A stretch of DNA of 64,000 nt from an uncultured Prevotella sp. (GTDB lineage: Bacteria > Bacteroidota > Bacteroidia > Bacteroidales > Bacteroidaceae), in the NCBI GenBank assembly GCA_902464615.1, contig CABQKA010000001.1, positions 186,001 through 250,000 of the forward strand. Direction: 5' to 3'. The notes under the pieces were generated by a model that did not search any database, was not told the DNA's origin, and saw nothing but the letters and a program-made list of their open reading frames with translations. How positions within the stretch are numbered: position 1 is the first letter of the stretch; each line of letters opens with the position of its first letter. Shown piece after piece: positions 25,906-33,792 of this stretch. A program made the position numbers and the translations under genes.

Positions 25906-28332
25906 ATGAAGATATTGAAATTCGGCGGCACATCCGTCGGCACTCCAGAAAGCCTCCGCAACGTGAAGCGCATCATCGACGCGACAGACCATCCCGCCAT
26001 CGTTGTCGTTTCGGCACTGAGCGGTGTGACAGACCGCCTCATCGCACTGTCGCGCCAAGCGGCAAGCGGCGATGCGGATTATCAAACCGGCGTGGAAGAA
26101 TTGCGCCGACGCCACCACGAAATGGTCGAAGCGGTCATCGAACCGGACATCAGGCCCGGGCTGCTGGTGGACATCGACGGACTGTTGGGCGAACTGCGCA
26201 GCATCCTGCACGGCATCTGCCTCATCCAAGACCTGACACCGAAAACGGCAGATGCCATTGTCGCTTATGGAGAGCGGATTTCTTCTCTCATTTGCGCAGC
26301 CCTCATCGAGGGTGCCCGCCATTTTGATTCCCGAATGTTCATCAAGACCACAAGGCAAGGTGAAAAACATATCGTAGACTTCGAGACGACCAACCGCCTC
26401 ATCCGGGAAACGTTTGCCGAACGCTGTACCGTGGCCGTATGCGGCGGATTCATTGCCAGTGATGCCGCCACCGGTGTCACTACCAACCTGGGGCGGGGCG
26501 GTTCGGACTATACCGCCGCCATTATTGCCGCGGCCCTGGATGCAGAAGCACTCGAAATCTGGACAGACGTAGACGGTTTTCTCACCGCAGACCCGAGGGT
26601 CATCCCTACGGCCTATACCATAGACCAATTATCATACGGCGAAGCGACGGAGCTTTGCAACTTCGGGGCTAAAGTCGTCTACCCGCCGACCATATTCCCG
26701 GTGTGCGTCAAGAATATCCCCATCTACGTCAAGAATACGTTCAACCCCACGGCATCCGGCAGCGTTATCCGCCGCGAAGCCAGCGGTTCGGACCGGCCCA
26801 TCCGCGGCATTTCTTCCGTAAACGAAATGAGCATGGTGACGGTCAGCGGCATGTCGATGGTAGGAGTCATCGGCGTGAACCGCCGCATATTCACCACGCT
26901 GGCCAACGGGGGAATCAGCGTTTTTATGGTAGCCCAGACTTCTTCAGAAACAAGCACGTCAATCTGTATGACTCCGCCTGATGCGCGTAAGGCCTGCCGG
27001 CTGCTCGATGAGGAATTTTGCCAGGAAATAGCCAACGGAGCAATGAATCCGGCCCAACTGGTCGACGGGCTGGCGACGATTGCTGTTGTCGGTGAACACA
27101 TGAAAAGGACGCCAGGCATAGCCGGAAAGCTTTTCAGCGTATTGGGCCGCAACGGTATCAACGTCTGTGCCGTAGCCTTGGGCGCGCTCGAGATGAACCT
27201 TTCCATCGTCGTCGAGCGTAGTCTGCTCCGTAAGGCGCTCAATGTGCTTCACGACAGCTTCTTTCTCAGCGAATATCAGGAACTGAACTTATACGTCTGT
27301 GGCGTAGGGACCGTCGGCTCAAGCCTGCTCTCGCAAATTGCAGCCCAGCGCAACCTGCTCATGAAAGAGCGGCGGCTGAAACTGAACCTCATCGGCATCA
27401 GCAGCAGCAGCCGCGCCGCCTATTCGGCCCAAGGCATCGACCCGGAACATTACCGCCAATACATGGACGACAACGAGCGCGGCGGCGTGGAACGTATGGT
27501 CCAAAAAATTCTGGAGATGAACCTGTACAACTCCGTTTTCGTAGACTGCACGGCCAGCGCCGAAGCCGCAGCACAATATGAACGGCTCCTGCGCCATAAC
27601 GTTTCCGTCGTCGCAGCCAACAAGATTGCCGCATCCTCACCCTACGGGCAATATCTGCGCCTGAAGCACACGGCCCGCGACCGAGGAGTCAAATTTCTCT
27701 TCGAAACCAACGTCGGAGCGGGCTTACCGATTATCAACACCATCAACGACCTCACCGGCTCGGGCGACCGTATCCTGCACATTGAAGCCGTACTCAGCGG
27801 CACACTCAACTACGTATTCAACACCCTATCGGCCGACATCACCCTCAGCCAAGCCATCCGCATGGCACTCGAGGAAGGCTACAGCGAACCGGACCCTCGC
27901 ATAGACCTGTCTGGCATTGACGTAATCCGGAAACTCACTATCCTGGTGCGTGAAAGCGGTTATCGCCTGGAAACGGAAGACGTGGAACGGCAGCTTTTCA
28001 TCCCCCACACAATGCTGGAAGGTAGCCTGGATGACTTCTGGAAAAAGCTACCGTCGCTTGACGCAGACTTTGAAACACGCCGCCGCCAATTGGCCGCAAC
28101 GCATCACTGCTGGCGATTCGTGGCAGAATGGAAAAACGGCCACGCATCGGTCGGCCTGCGTGAAATCCCAGAAGACCACCCGTTCTACCAGTTAGAAGGC
28201 GCGAACAACATTATCCTGCTCACCACCGAACGCTACAAAGAGTACCCCATGCTTATCCAAGGCTACGGTGCAGGTGCTGCCGTAACCGCAGCCGGCGTTT
28301 TTGCCGACATCATGCGGGTAGCCAACATTTGA
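25906..28332 (+). CDS. thrA: Bifunctional aspartokinase / homoserine dehydrogenase I
   Basis: 808 residues, the usual size of the fusion. Aspartokinase part: KILKFGGTSVGTPESL at residue 2, GRGGSDYTAA and WTDVDGFLTADPR. Two ACT-type regulatory segments span ~320-450 (MSMVTVSGMSMVGVIGV; IAVVGEHMKRTPGIAGKLF). Homoserine dehydrogenase starts near 460 with the NAD(P) motif CGVGTVGSSLL and holds EAVLSGTLNYVFN and the EGYSEPDPR substrate-binding segment. It catalyses the first and third steps from aspartate to threonine/methionine. The rest of a thr operon (thrB, thrC) is not here; tRNA-Lys follows instead. Confidence 0.96.
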   Translation: MKILKFGGTSVGTPESLRNVKRIIDATDHPAIVVVSALSGVTDRLIALSRQAASGDADYQTGVEELRRRHHEMVEAVIEPDIRPGLLVDIDGLLGELRSILHGICLIQDLTPKTADAIVAYGERISSLICAALIEGARHFDSRMFIKTTRQGEKHIVDFETTNRLIRETFAERCTVAVCGGFIASDAATGVTTNLGRGGSDYTAAIIAAALDAEALEIWTDVDGFLTADPRVIPTAYTIDQLSYGEATELCNFGAKVVYPPTIFPVCVKNIPIYVKNTFNPTASGSVIRREASGSDRPIRGISSVNEMSMVTVSGMSMVGVIGVNRRIFTTLANGGISVFMVAQTSSETSTSICMTPPDARKACRLLDEEFCQEIANGAMNPAQLVDGLATIAVVGEHMKRTPGIAGKLFSVLGRNGINVCAVALGALEMNLSIVVERSLLRKALNVLHDSFFLSEYQELNLYVCGVGTVGSSLLSQIAAQRNLLMKERRLKLNLIGISSSSRAAYSAQGIDPEHYRQYMDDNERGGVERMVQKILEMNLYNSVFVDCTASAEAAAQYERLLRHNVSVVAANKIAASSPYGQYLRLKHTARDRGVKFLFETNVGAGLPIINTINDLTGSGDRILHIEAVLSGTLNYVFNTLSADITLSQAIRMALEEGYSEPDPRIDLSGIDVIRKLTILVRESGYRLETEDVERQLFIPHTMLEGSLDDFWKKLPSLDADFETRRRQLAATHHCWRFVAEWKNGHASVGLREIPEDHPFYQLEGANNIILLTTERYKEYPMLIQGYGAGAAVTAAGVFADIMRVANI

Positions 28333-28430
28333 TTGCGTCTAAAATGCAGGCACGGCAACAGTTCCGCGCAGCGCTATACCGTTGCGAAGCATGCCTTTTA
28401 AGTGGATTCTAAAAAAATCTTCAAAAAATA

Positions 28431-28462
28431 TTTGGCAGGTTTCTCGGAAAGCGCTAACTTTG
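28431..28462 (+). promoter_or_regulatory. Promoter of the tRNA-Lys gene
   Basis: TTTG (28431-28434), 20 nt, TAACTTTG (28455-28462): both elements match the Bacteroidetes consensus. Confidence 0.85.
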
Positions 28463-28487
28463 CACTCGCTTAACAGCAATAAGGTCA

Positions 28488-28563
28488 GATCCGCTAGCTC
28501 AGCTGGTAGAGCACAACACTTTTAATGTTGGGGTCTTGGGTTCGAGCCCCAAGCGGATCACCA
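28488..28563 (+). tRNA. tRNA-Lys (anticodon TTT)
   Basis: Acceptor arms GATCCGC (28488) and GCGGATC pair fully. D-arm TAGCTCAGCTGGTAGAGC, anticodon loop CTTTTAA with TTT, T-arm GGTTCGAGCC. The 3' CCA is encoded in the DNA (28561-28563), unlike the other two tRNA genes in this window. Confidence 0.97.
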
Positions 28564-28569
28564 AGGAGA

Positions 28570-28599
28570 GGTCTTCAGCGATGAAGGCCTTTTCTTTTT
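28570..28599 (+). terminator. Terminator after tRNA-Lys
   Basis: 8-bp stem GGTCTTCA (28570-28577) with TGAAGGCC (28582-28589), a 4-nt loop, then TTTTCTTTTT. Confidence 0.85.
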
Positions 28600-28816
28600 A
28601 ATCCGCACACCGCTATTGAAAACCAATAAAATCCAATTCTTTTTGAAGTTGTCCTTATGATGGTGACTCCTGCAAGAAGAACGAGAAGAAACGGCACACT
28701 TTGGCGCAAGCACCCCTTTCCGGAAGAGGCGTGTGCGACTACTGCCGTGTGGCGATTACAATACTGACGACGGCCGCAATCAACGAAACAATCAAATTAA
28801 GCGCTTTAGATAAATC

Positions 28817-29572
28817 ATGGATGTACAACGTATAATCAGCCTGGTTAAGGAAACGCAAGGGATAATCAGGAATCGGGAGATGGCAACCCACGTAAGGGAA
28901 AAAGGCGTAGCCGATTACGTTACGCAAGTAGACCTTGCGGTACAGGATTTTATGAAAAAAGAGCTGCACACACTTGCGCCCGAAATTCAGTTTCTCGGAG
29001 AGGAAACCGGCTTACAGCGCATGGATGCTGACTCCTATTGGATTCTTGACCCAGTCGACGGCACGACCAACCTCATGCACGACTATCAGCACAGCGTGGT
29101 TTCGCTGGCGCTTTGTCATAAGCAGGAGATTGTCCTGGGTATTGTCTACGACCCGTTCCATGACGAGCTTTTCTCGGCAGTCAAAGGGGAAGGGAGTTTC
29201 TTAAACAGCAAGCCCATACACGTCTCCGCCGCAAAGACGTTATCGGAAACCATCATCGGCGTCGGCACGGCTAAAAGGGAACTCGCCAAGGAGAACTTTG
29301 CCAGATTCCTCAAAGTCTATGAAAAGGCACAGGATATCCGGCGAATCGGTTCTGCCGCCTTGGAATTAGCCTATACCGCATGCGGCAGACAGGGCGGATA
29401 TTTCGAAGTATATCTGAATCCGTGGGATTACGCGGCAGGAATGCTTCTCGTAGAAGAAGCAGGAGGCAAGGTTTCCGACTGGGACGGCAGAAAACTCGAC
29501 CCGGCGCAAGGAGGGCAAGTAGCCGGCACAAACGGACAAGTCCACAACGAACTACTCCATCTATTATCTTGA
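28817..29572 (+). CDS. Inositol monophosphatase family protein (SuhB/CysQ-like)
   Basis: 251 residues. Metal-site motifs are in order: FLGEETG (Glu near residue 64), WILDPVDGTTNLMHDY (DPxDGTxN, ~residue 77) and WDYAAGMLLVEEAGGKVSDWDG at the C-terminal end. These define the Li+-sensitive phosphomonoesterases. The substrate could be inositol-1-phosphate, fructose-1,6-bisphosphate or 3'-phosphoadenosine-5'-phosphate; the sequence alone does not decide. Codons are visibly less GC-rich than in most neighbours. It stands between tRNA-Lys and a beta-lactamase. Confidence 0.9.
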   Translation: MDVQRIISLVKETQGIIRNREMATHVREKGVADYVTQVDLAVQDFMKKELHTLAPEIQFLGEETGLQRMDADSYWILDPVDGTTNLMHDYQHSVVSLALCHKQEIVLGIVYDPFHDELFSAVKGEGSFLNSKPIHVSAAKTLSETIIGVGTAKRELAKENFARFLKVYEKAQDIRRIGSAALELAYTACGRQGGYFEVYLNPWDYAAGMLLVEEAGGKVSDWDGRKLDPAQGGQVAGTNGQVHNELLHLLS

Positions 29573-29642
29573 CATCGGTTCCCTATAACTCCGACGCAGG
29601 CAAACCGTAATAACGGGGCCGGCATGTTTCTGTCAAACCGCG

Positions 29643-29650
29643 TACCTTTG
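29643..29650 (+). promoter_or_regulatory. -7 promoter element, beta-lactamase gene
   Basis: TACCTTTG is a perfect TAnnTTTG, 51 nt before the ATG. The -33 element is weak. Confidence 0.6.
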
Positions 29651-29701
29651 CAGAGCATCATTTGATACTTCCCGGAAGCATCTATCAAAATTCAGTGTAA
29701 G

Positions 29702-30649
29702 ATGACAAACAACAGAAAAAAACATATCGGTATTTGGAGTTTGGCTCTGGTCTGTGCAGTAGCCGCAATCCTACTATTCCCCAAACGGGCAAAAGACAAT
29801 GGCGACCGCAGACCGCTGACAGAGGTCCTGACCGACAGCATTTCCCGAATCGCGTCAGTCTGCCCGGGCGAAGTCGGAGTCGCCCTTATCATCAACAGTA
29901 CCGACACCGTCACGCTCAATGATGAAAGCGTTTATCCCATGATGAGCGTGTTCAAACTTCATCAGGCTCTGGCCATTTGCCATAGGTTCGACCAGGACGG
30001 ACTTGCGCTCGACACCCCACTCACTATCCGGAGAAACGAACTCGACCCGAAGACATGGAGCCCCATGATGAAAGCTCATCCGGAGCCGTCGTTCACCTTA
30101 CCGGTTAAAGATTTATTGCGCTACACGCTTATTCAAAGCGACAACAACGCAAGCAACATCATGTTCCGGCAACTGGTCAGCGTGGCCGAAACAGACAGTT
30201 TCATCGCCACGCTTATTCCCCGTCCGAGCTTTCAGATAACTTATACAGAATCGGATATGGCTGCCGACCACGCGAAAGCCTACTCCAACCGCACGTCCCC
30301 GCTCGGAGCGGCCATGCTGATGGACAGACTGTTCACCGACAGCCTTGTAAGCCACGAGAAGCAAAGTTTCATCATGAAGGCCTTAGGCGAATGCACCACC
30401 GGCAAAGACCGCATAGCCGCCCCGCTCCTTGGGGAAAAGGGCGTGACCATTGCCCACAAGACCGGCTCCGGCTACACGGACAACGGCGTCCTGGCCGCCC
30501 ACAACGACGTGGCTTACGTCACTTTGCCCAACGGGGTCCGTTACGCGCTGGCCATATTGGTCAAAGACTTCAAAGGCAACGAGTCGCAAGCCTCTCAAGT
30601 CGCGGCGCATATATCGGCGGTGGTCTATTCGTTATTAATACAGCCATAG
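29702..30649 (+). CDS. Class A beta-lactamase, subclass A2-like
   Basis: 315 residues. Hydrophobic N-terminal signal/anchor (~residues 9-25). Catalytic motifs: S-V-F-K in YPMMSVFKLHQALA (Ser70-x-x-Lys), S-D-N in LIQSDNNASNIMF, an Omega-loop region with ESDMAADHAKAYSNRTSPLGAA (the acidic residue likely equivalent to Glu166), and K-T-G in IAHKTGSGYTDN. The NRTSPLGAA segment and overall layout match the Bacteroidetes enzymes CfxA, CepA and CblA. It should hydrolyse penicillins and cephalosporins in the periplasm; the spectrum cannot be read from sequence. It has its own promoter and lies between tRNA-Lys/IMPase and tRNA-Pro. Confidence 0.92.
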   Translation: MTNNRKKHIGIWSLALVCAVAAILLFPKRAKDNGDRRPLTEVLTDSISRIASVCPGEVGVALIINSTDTVTLNDESVYPMMSVFKLHQALAICHRFDQDGLALDTPLTIRRNELDPKTWSPMMKAHPEPSFTLPVKDLLRYTLIQSDNNASNIMFRQLVSVAETDSFIATLIPRPSFQITYTESDMAADHAKAYSNRTSPLGAAMLMDRLFTDSLVSHEKQSFIMKALGECTTGKDRIAAPLLGEKGVTIAHKTGSGYTDNGVLAAHNDVAYVTLPNGVRYALAILVKDFKGNESQASQVAAHISAVVYSLLIQP

Positions 30650-30778
30650 GGGCATTCCCAATCCGTTTGGCTGCCCGGCCAGTCTGCGAATCGGGTCCGG
30701 CAGGGGATGATTTCGCAGGGAAAACGGGAAAAGAAGGACGGAGCGGAAACTTTCTTCATGAAAAAATCCGGGAAACAT

Positions 30779-30809
30779 TTTGCAGTAAGAAAACAAAGCA
30801 CTAATTTTG
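30779..30809 (+). promoter_or_regulatory. Promoter of the tRNA-Pro gene
   Basis: TTTG (30779-30782), 19 nt, TAATTTTG (30802-30809): consensus pair. Confidence 0.85.
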
Positions 30810-30868
30810 CACTCGCAAAACGGGAATAAAAACTTCCTCCCACAGAAGTTTTCCGCAATGCAGACATT

Positions 30869-30943
30869 CGGGGTGTAGCTCAGTCCGGTTAGAGTACGCG
30901 TCTGGGGGGCGTGGGGTCGCTGGTTCGAGTCCAGTCACCCCGA
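30869..30943 (+). tRNA. tRNA-Pro (anticodon GGG)
   Basis: The acceptor CGGGGTG pairs with CACCCCG, giving the C1-G72 pair typical of bacterial tRNA-Pro. Anticodon stem CGCGT/GCGTG includes G-T pairs; loop CTGGGGG with anticodon GGG; T-arm GCTGG-TTCGAGT-CCAGT. CCA is not encoded. Confidence 0.93.
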
Positions 30944-30951
30944 CTGTTGAG

Positions 30952-30990
30952 AAAAAGGAGTTAAGCATTCGCTTAGCTCCTTTTTCTTTT
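30952..30990 (+). terminator. Terminator after tRNA-Pro
   Basis: 15-bp stem with one G-T pair: 30952-30966 against 30971-30985, a 4-nt loop ATTC, the 3' arm ending in TTTTT followed by CTTTT. Confidence 0.9.
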
Positions 30991-31035
30991 ATCCTGAAGA
31001 GCCGGCAAAGGGCGTTCCGCCGCAGGATTTTGCCC

Positions 31036-31938
31036 TTAAAGGGAAGCCCGGCGCAATTCCGTGGGCGAGAGACCGGTCTGCCGCTTCATGAAATTGCAAA
31101 ACGAGGACGGCTCGCTAAACCCCAGGCCATAGGCAATCTCACTGACACTCCAACTGCCGTGCCGCAACATCTGCCTGCCTTCCTGCGCAATGCGGCTGCT
31201 GATTAGCTCCGATGTGGTGCGCCCCGTCGCCGCCTTCACCGCGCGGTTCAAGTGGTTGACATGGACAGAAAGCCGCCCGGCATAGTCCGTAGCCGACTTC
31301 AGCCGGAGGATACGCCCCGGGAAGTCAACGGGAAACTGCCGGTCGAGCAGGGCCAGGAAGAGTTCGGCTATGCGCTGTGCCGCGTTGCGGTGGGCCGTAT
31401 AAGTGCTGGCCGGGGCGGCTTTCATCGCCTCGTGGACCACAAGATGGAGGTAGCAGCGCAGGATGTCGGTCTTCTGCGCGTAGTCCGTCCGGGCCTCTTC
31501 CGCCATTTTCCCGAAAAAATCCGTCACCCGTTCCAGCGCCGGCCCGTCAATGAAATAAATCCGCTCTTTTGACAAGTCGAAAAGCGGCGTATCGGCCAGC
31601 GTGCCCGTCTTTTCGCCCGCCGCGACAAAGGCCTCGTTGAAAATGCAGAAACTTCCCGTCCCCCGAGCGTTCCCGGTGGCTTCCCAGGCATAAGGTATCA
31701 TCGGGGTGGAAAAGAGCAGCGCGGGACGGTCTACCATAATCCACTTGTCGGCATAATAGAGCTTGCCCGTCTCCAGCACCAGCGCCACCTTGTAAAAGTC
31801 GCGGTAACTGAACGACACGTGCCCGACGCGGCAACGGCTGGGCTGGACGTGAAAGTACGGCTTATCCGGCGGCCAGCCCTCGGCGGCCGGGTCATCGCGA
31901 CCGATGCTGCGGTAAAACTCCGCAAGGTTCTCTATCAT
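31036..31938 (-). CDS. AraC-family transcriptional regulator
   Basis: 300 residues. The N-terminal ~190 residues form a cupin-like sensing domain without clear ligand clues (FSYRDFYKVALVLETGKLYY). The C-terminal ~100 residues are the two-helix-turn-helix AraC/XylS domain: LSVHVNHLNRAVKAATGRTTSELI, then SVSEIAYGLGFSEPSSFCNFMKRQTGLSPTELR, an almost ideal signature. The gene lies directly downstream of an SDR oxidoreductase on the same strand, a frequent regulator-target arrangement. A hairpin of the 21-bp family lies between them. Its own promoter may be TATTTTCG (minus strand, 31972-31979). Confidence 0.93.
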   Translation of the reverse strand: MIENLAEFYRSIGRDDPAAEGWPPDKPYFHVQPSRCRVGHVSFSYRDFYKVALVLETGKLYYADKWIMVDRPALLFSTPMIPYAWEATGNARGTGSFCIFNEAFVAAGEKTGTLADTPLFDLSKERIYFIDGPALERVTDFFGKMAEEARTDYAQKTDILRCYLHLVVHEAMKAAPASTYTAHRNAAQRIAELFLALLDRQFPVDFPGRILRLKSATDYAGRLSVHVNHLNRAVKAATGRTTSELISSRIAQEGRQMLRHGSWSVSEIAYGLGFSEPSSFCNFMKRQTGLSPTELRRASL

Positions 31939-31996
31939 GGCTTGCTCTTTGTACGTGGGACGAATGTCCGGCGAAAATAGGGGATTCGGCCGGGAC

Positions 31997-32057
31997 GGAC
32001 AAGGCTAAGGGGAATTTTTCTTTCCCTTAGCCTTGTCCCGACGGGGCTAAGGCCCGT
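31997..32057. repeat. Intergenic repeat: hairpin plus tandem unit between SDR and araC genes
   Basis: GGACAAGGCTAAGGG (31997-32011) pairs perfectly with 32024-32038. The core arms GGCTAAGG and CCTTAGCC have a 14-nt loop. The full core ACGGGGCTAAGGCCCGT follows at 32041, 42 bp (2 x 21) after the first arm's unit. Confidence 0.88.
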
Positions 32058-32119
32058 TTCCGCACCAAGCCGGCGGCTGCCTCCCAGGCCTGGCGTGAGC
32101 GGAGCGGCAACAGCGGCAC

Positions 32120-32947
32120 TCATGGGCGCAAGGGGCCGTAGAAATAAGAAGCCGTGGCCCCGCCGTCGACCAGAAAGTCCGCCCCCGTGATGAAAGCTCC
32201 CCTGTCGCCCATCAGCAGTTCCGCGACGTTGGCCACCTCGTCCGCAGTCCCCGGCCTGCCTGCCGGACAGCGGGCAAACATGTTCCGGTAAAATTCGCCG
32301 CGCGGACCGTTGAACTCGTCCAGGGCGAGCGGCGTGACAATGATGCCCGGCGATATGGAATTGAGGCGGGCACCCCGCCGCCCCCATCTCACGGCTTCGG
32401 CCATGACACGCTTCACGTTGCAGCGCTTGGCCAGCTGGTAGGCGTGCAGCGTGTCGCGGATGCGTCCCGGCTGGAGCATGTCGAGCTTCAGCAACTCGTC
32501 CGCCGGCGTAAGCGCCAGCAGTTCGTCCGCCTCCGCGCCGAGGGCCTCCATGCGGTGGCCTGACTGGCTGGAAACGGTCACGCCCGTGCCGCCCTCGGCA
32601 ATCACCCTGCCCACCTCTTCCAGCAACACCGCCGTCCCGTACAGGTCCACCTTCAGGATATCCGCGACCGACGCCTGGCTGGGCGACACGCCTGCCGCGT
32701 TCACCAAATGGCGGATTTCGCCGTGCCGCAGCGCCTCGGCTACAAGCGCACGGACGGACGAACGGGACGACAAGTCCATCTCCATGGGAAAGACGTCGAA
32801 ACCGGCCCGGCCGAGCGTAGCGGCCAAAGCCTCGGCGTGCGCCATGCGCTTGTCGCCGACCACAATCTTCATGCCGTAACCCATGCGCCGGGCTATGGCC
32901 ATGCCGATCTGCCCCGCGCCGGAGAGAATCATTACCTGCTTTTTCAT
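32120..32947 (-). CDS. Short-chain dehydrogenase/reductase
   Basis: 275 residues. The start MKKQVMILSGAGQIGMAIARRM places the Rossmann motif (G-A-G-x-I-G) near residue 9. NAAG (HLVNAAGVSPSQ), Y-Q-L-A-K as the catalytic YxxxK, and the C-terminal GAFITGADFLVDGGATA are all present. The frame stays open far upstream into the CPBP gene region, but this ATG lies 54 nt after a -7 element and begins the family N-terminus. The substrate is unknown. The promoter carries a tandem repeat that may bind the adjacent AraC regulator. Confidence 0.92.
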   Translation of the reverse strand: MKKQVMILSGAGQIGMAIARRMGYGMKIVVGDKRMAHAEALAATLGRAGFDVFPMEMDLSSRSSVRALVAEALRHGEIRHLVNAAGVSPSQASVADILKVDLYGTAVLLEEVGRVIAEGGTGVTVSSQSGHRMEALGAEADELLALTPADELLKLDMLQPGRIRDTLHAYQLAKRCNVKRVMAEAVRWGRRGARLNSISPGIIVTPLALDEFNGPRGEFYRNMFARCPAGRPGTADEVANVAELLMGDRGAFITGADFLVDGGATASYFYGPLRP

Positions 32948-33000
32948 ATCTGTATGTTTTGGAAATCTGCCGCCCGGCATCCGGCGCGGCTTAACTGCTG

Positions 33001-33072
33001 CAAAGATAGAAAGCAAAGGGGAGAGGACGCTTACGCCAATCAAACCATTGCTTGCGCCAATCAAACAATAGC
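33001..33072 (-). promoter_or_regulatory. SDR promoter with tandem 21-bp operator candidate
   Basis: On the minus strand TATCTTTG (33001-33008) is a perfect -7 element, but no TTTG lies at the -33 distance. Instead two adjacent 21-bp direct repeats (33031-33051 and 33052-33072, 18 of 21 identical, shared centre CGCCAATCAAAC) begin about 22 bp upstream. A weak -33 with tandem sites is the layout of AraC-type activation. Confidence 0.6.
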
Positions 33073-33177
33073 CGGAAAAAGCGGCTGCCGCCACGCCGCA
33101 ACGTGAGGGCAGCCGCCGGAACAGGGCGCGGCGCGGCCGGCAAGGCCCCGCCACGCCGCGCCCAAGCGTGAAAAGGA

Positions 33178-33792
33178 CTAAATCGGGAACCAGATGAATA
33201 CGGCGGCGTCCCACAGCGCGTGGGACAGGATGATGGCCGGAAAGCGCCGGGGGAAGAAACGGTAGAAAGCGCCCCAGAACACGCCGGCTACAAGGGCGGC
33301 CATCACCAGCATGAAATTGCACGAGCCGACATGGACCAGAGCGTAGGCCGACGTGGCGGCTACGAAGCCCCAGTCGGCGCCGAAACGGTCGGAAAGCGTC
33401 CGCTGCACGTAGCCCCTCCAGAAGATTTCCTCCGCCGGGCCGATGACCAGCAGCAACAGGGCCGTCAGCAGCCAAGGCGACTGGCCGTCCTTCATGCCGT
33501 AAATCTCGGCCACCTGCGGACGGGCGAAGTCGAAAAGCCACGCGGCCGCCTTGTCGCCCACCCAGAAGGCGGCCCACAAGGCCACGGCGATGGCCACACC
33601 CAGAGCGACATTGGCCGCAGACCAACGCAGCCCGCGCCACCAGCCCGGGCGGAAGCAGGTGGCGAGCACACTGAGCGTCAGCGCCGAACAGGACATCGCT
33701 ATCCAGAAGTCTACGTGCGGCGCCGTCAAGGGCGAGAACATGACCGTCCACAACAGGGCGGCCAGGACGAGGGATAGGGCCAGCCGCTTCAT
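33178..33792 (-). CDS. CPBP-family intramembrane metalloprotease
   Basis: 204 residues with about six membrane helices. CPBP/Abi (CAAX-protease-like) motifs: GPAEEIFWRGYVQR (EExxxR), a histidine in YALVHVGSCNF, and ILSHALWD. In bacteria these are linked to bacteriocin immunity or peptide maturation, mostly unproven. I take the start at 33792 because it overlaps the menA stop (ATGA), suggesting coupling; an in-frame ATG at 33801 would add three residues. Confidence 0.85.
   Translation of the reverse strand: MKRLALSLVLAALLWTVMFSPLTAPHVDFWIAMSCSALTLSVLATCFRPGWWRGLRWSAANVALGVAIAVALWAAFWVGDKAAAWLFDFARPQVAEIYGMKDGQSPWLLTALLLLVIGPAEEIFWRGYVQRTLSDRFGADWGFVAATSAYALVHVGSCNFMLVMAALVAGVFWGAFYRFFPRRFPAIILSHALWDAAVFIWFPI

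Noticed and set aside
28739..28969. Minus-strand short protein ending in a hydrophobic helix (LNLIVSLIAAVVSIVIATRQ)
   Set aside because: The frame is mostly antisense to the IMPase gene and has no start or promoter near the hydrophobic part. A short membrane peptide cannot be excluded but is not supported.
28488..30943. Integrative element bounded by the two tRNA genes
   Set aside because: No integrase, no duplicated tRNA 3' end and no direct repeats were found; only composition hints at transfer.
32120..33751. A single 543-residue protein joining the SDR with an upstream stretch
   Set aside because: The upstream part is antisense-like shadow of the CPBP gene frame; the SDR has its own promoter, ATG and canonical Rossmann start at 32947.
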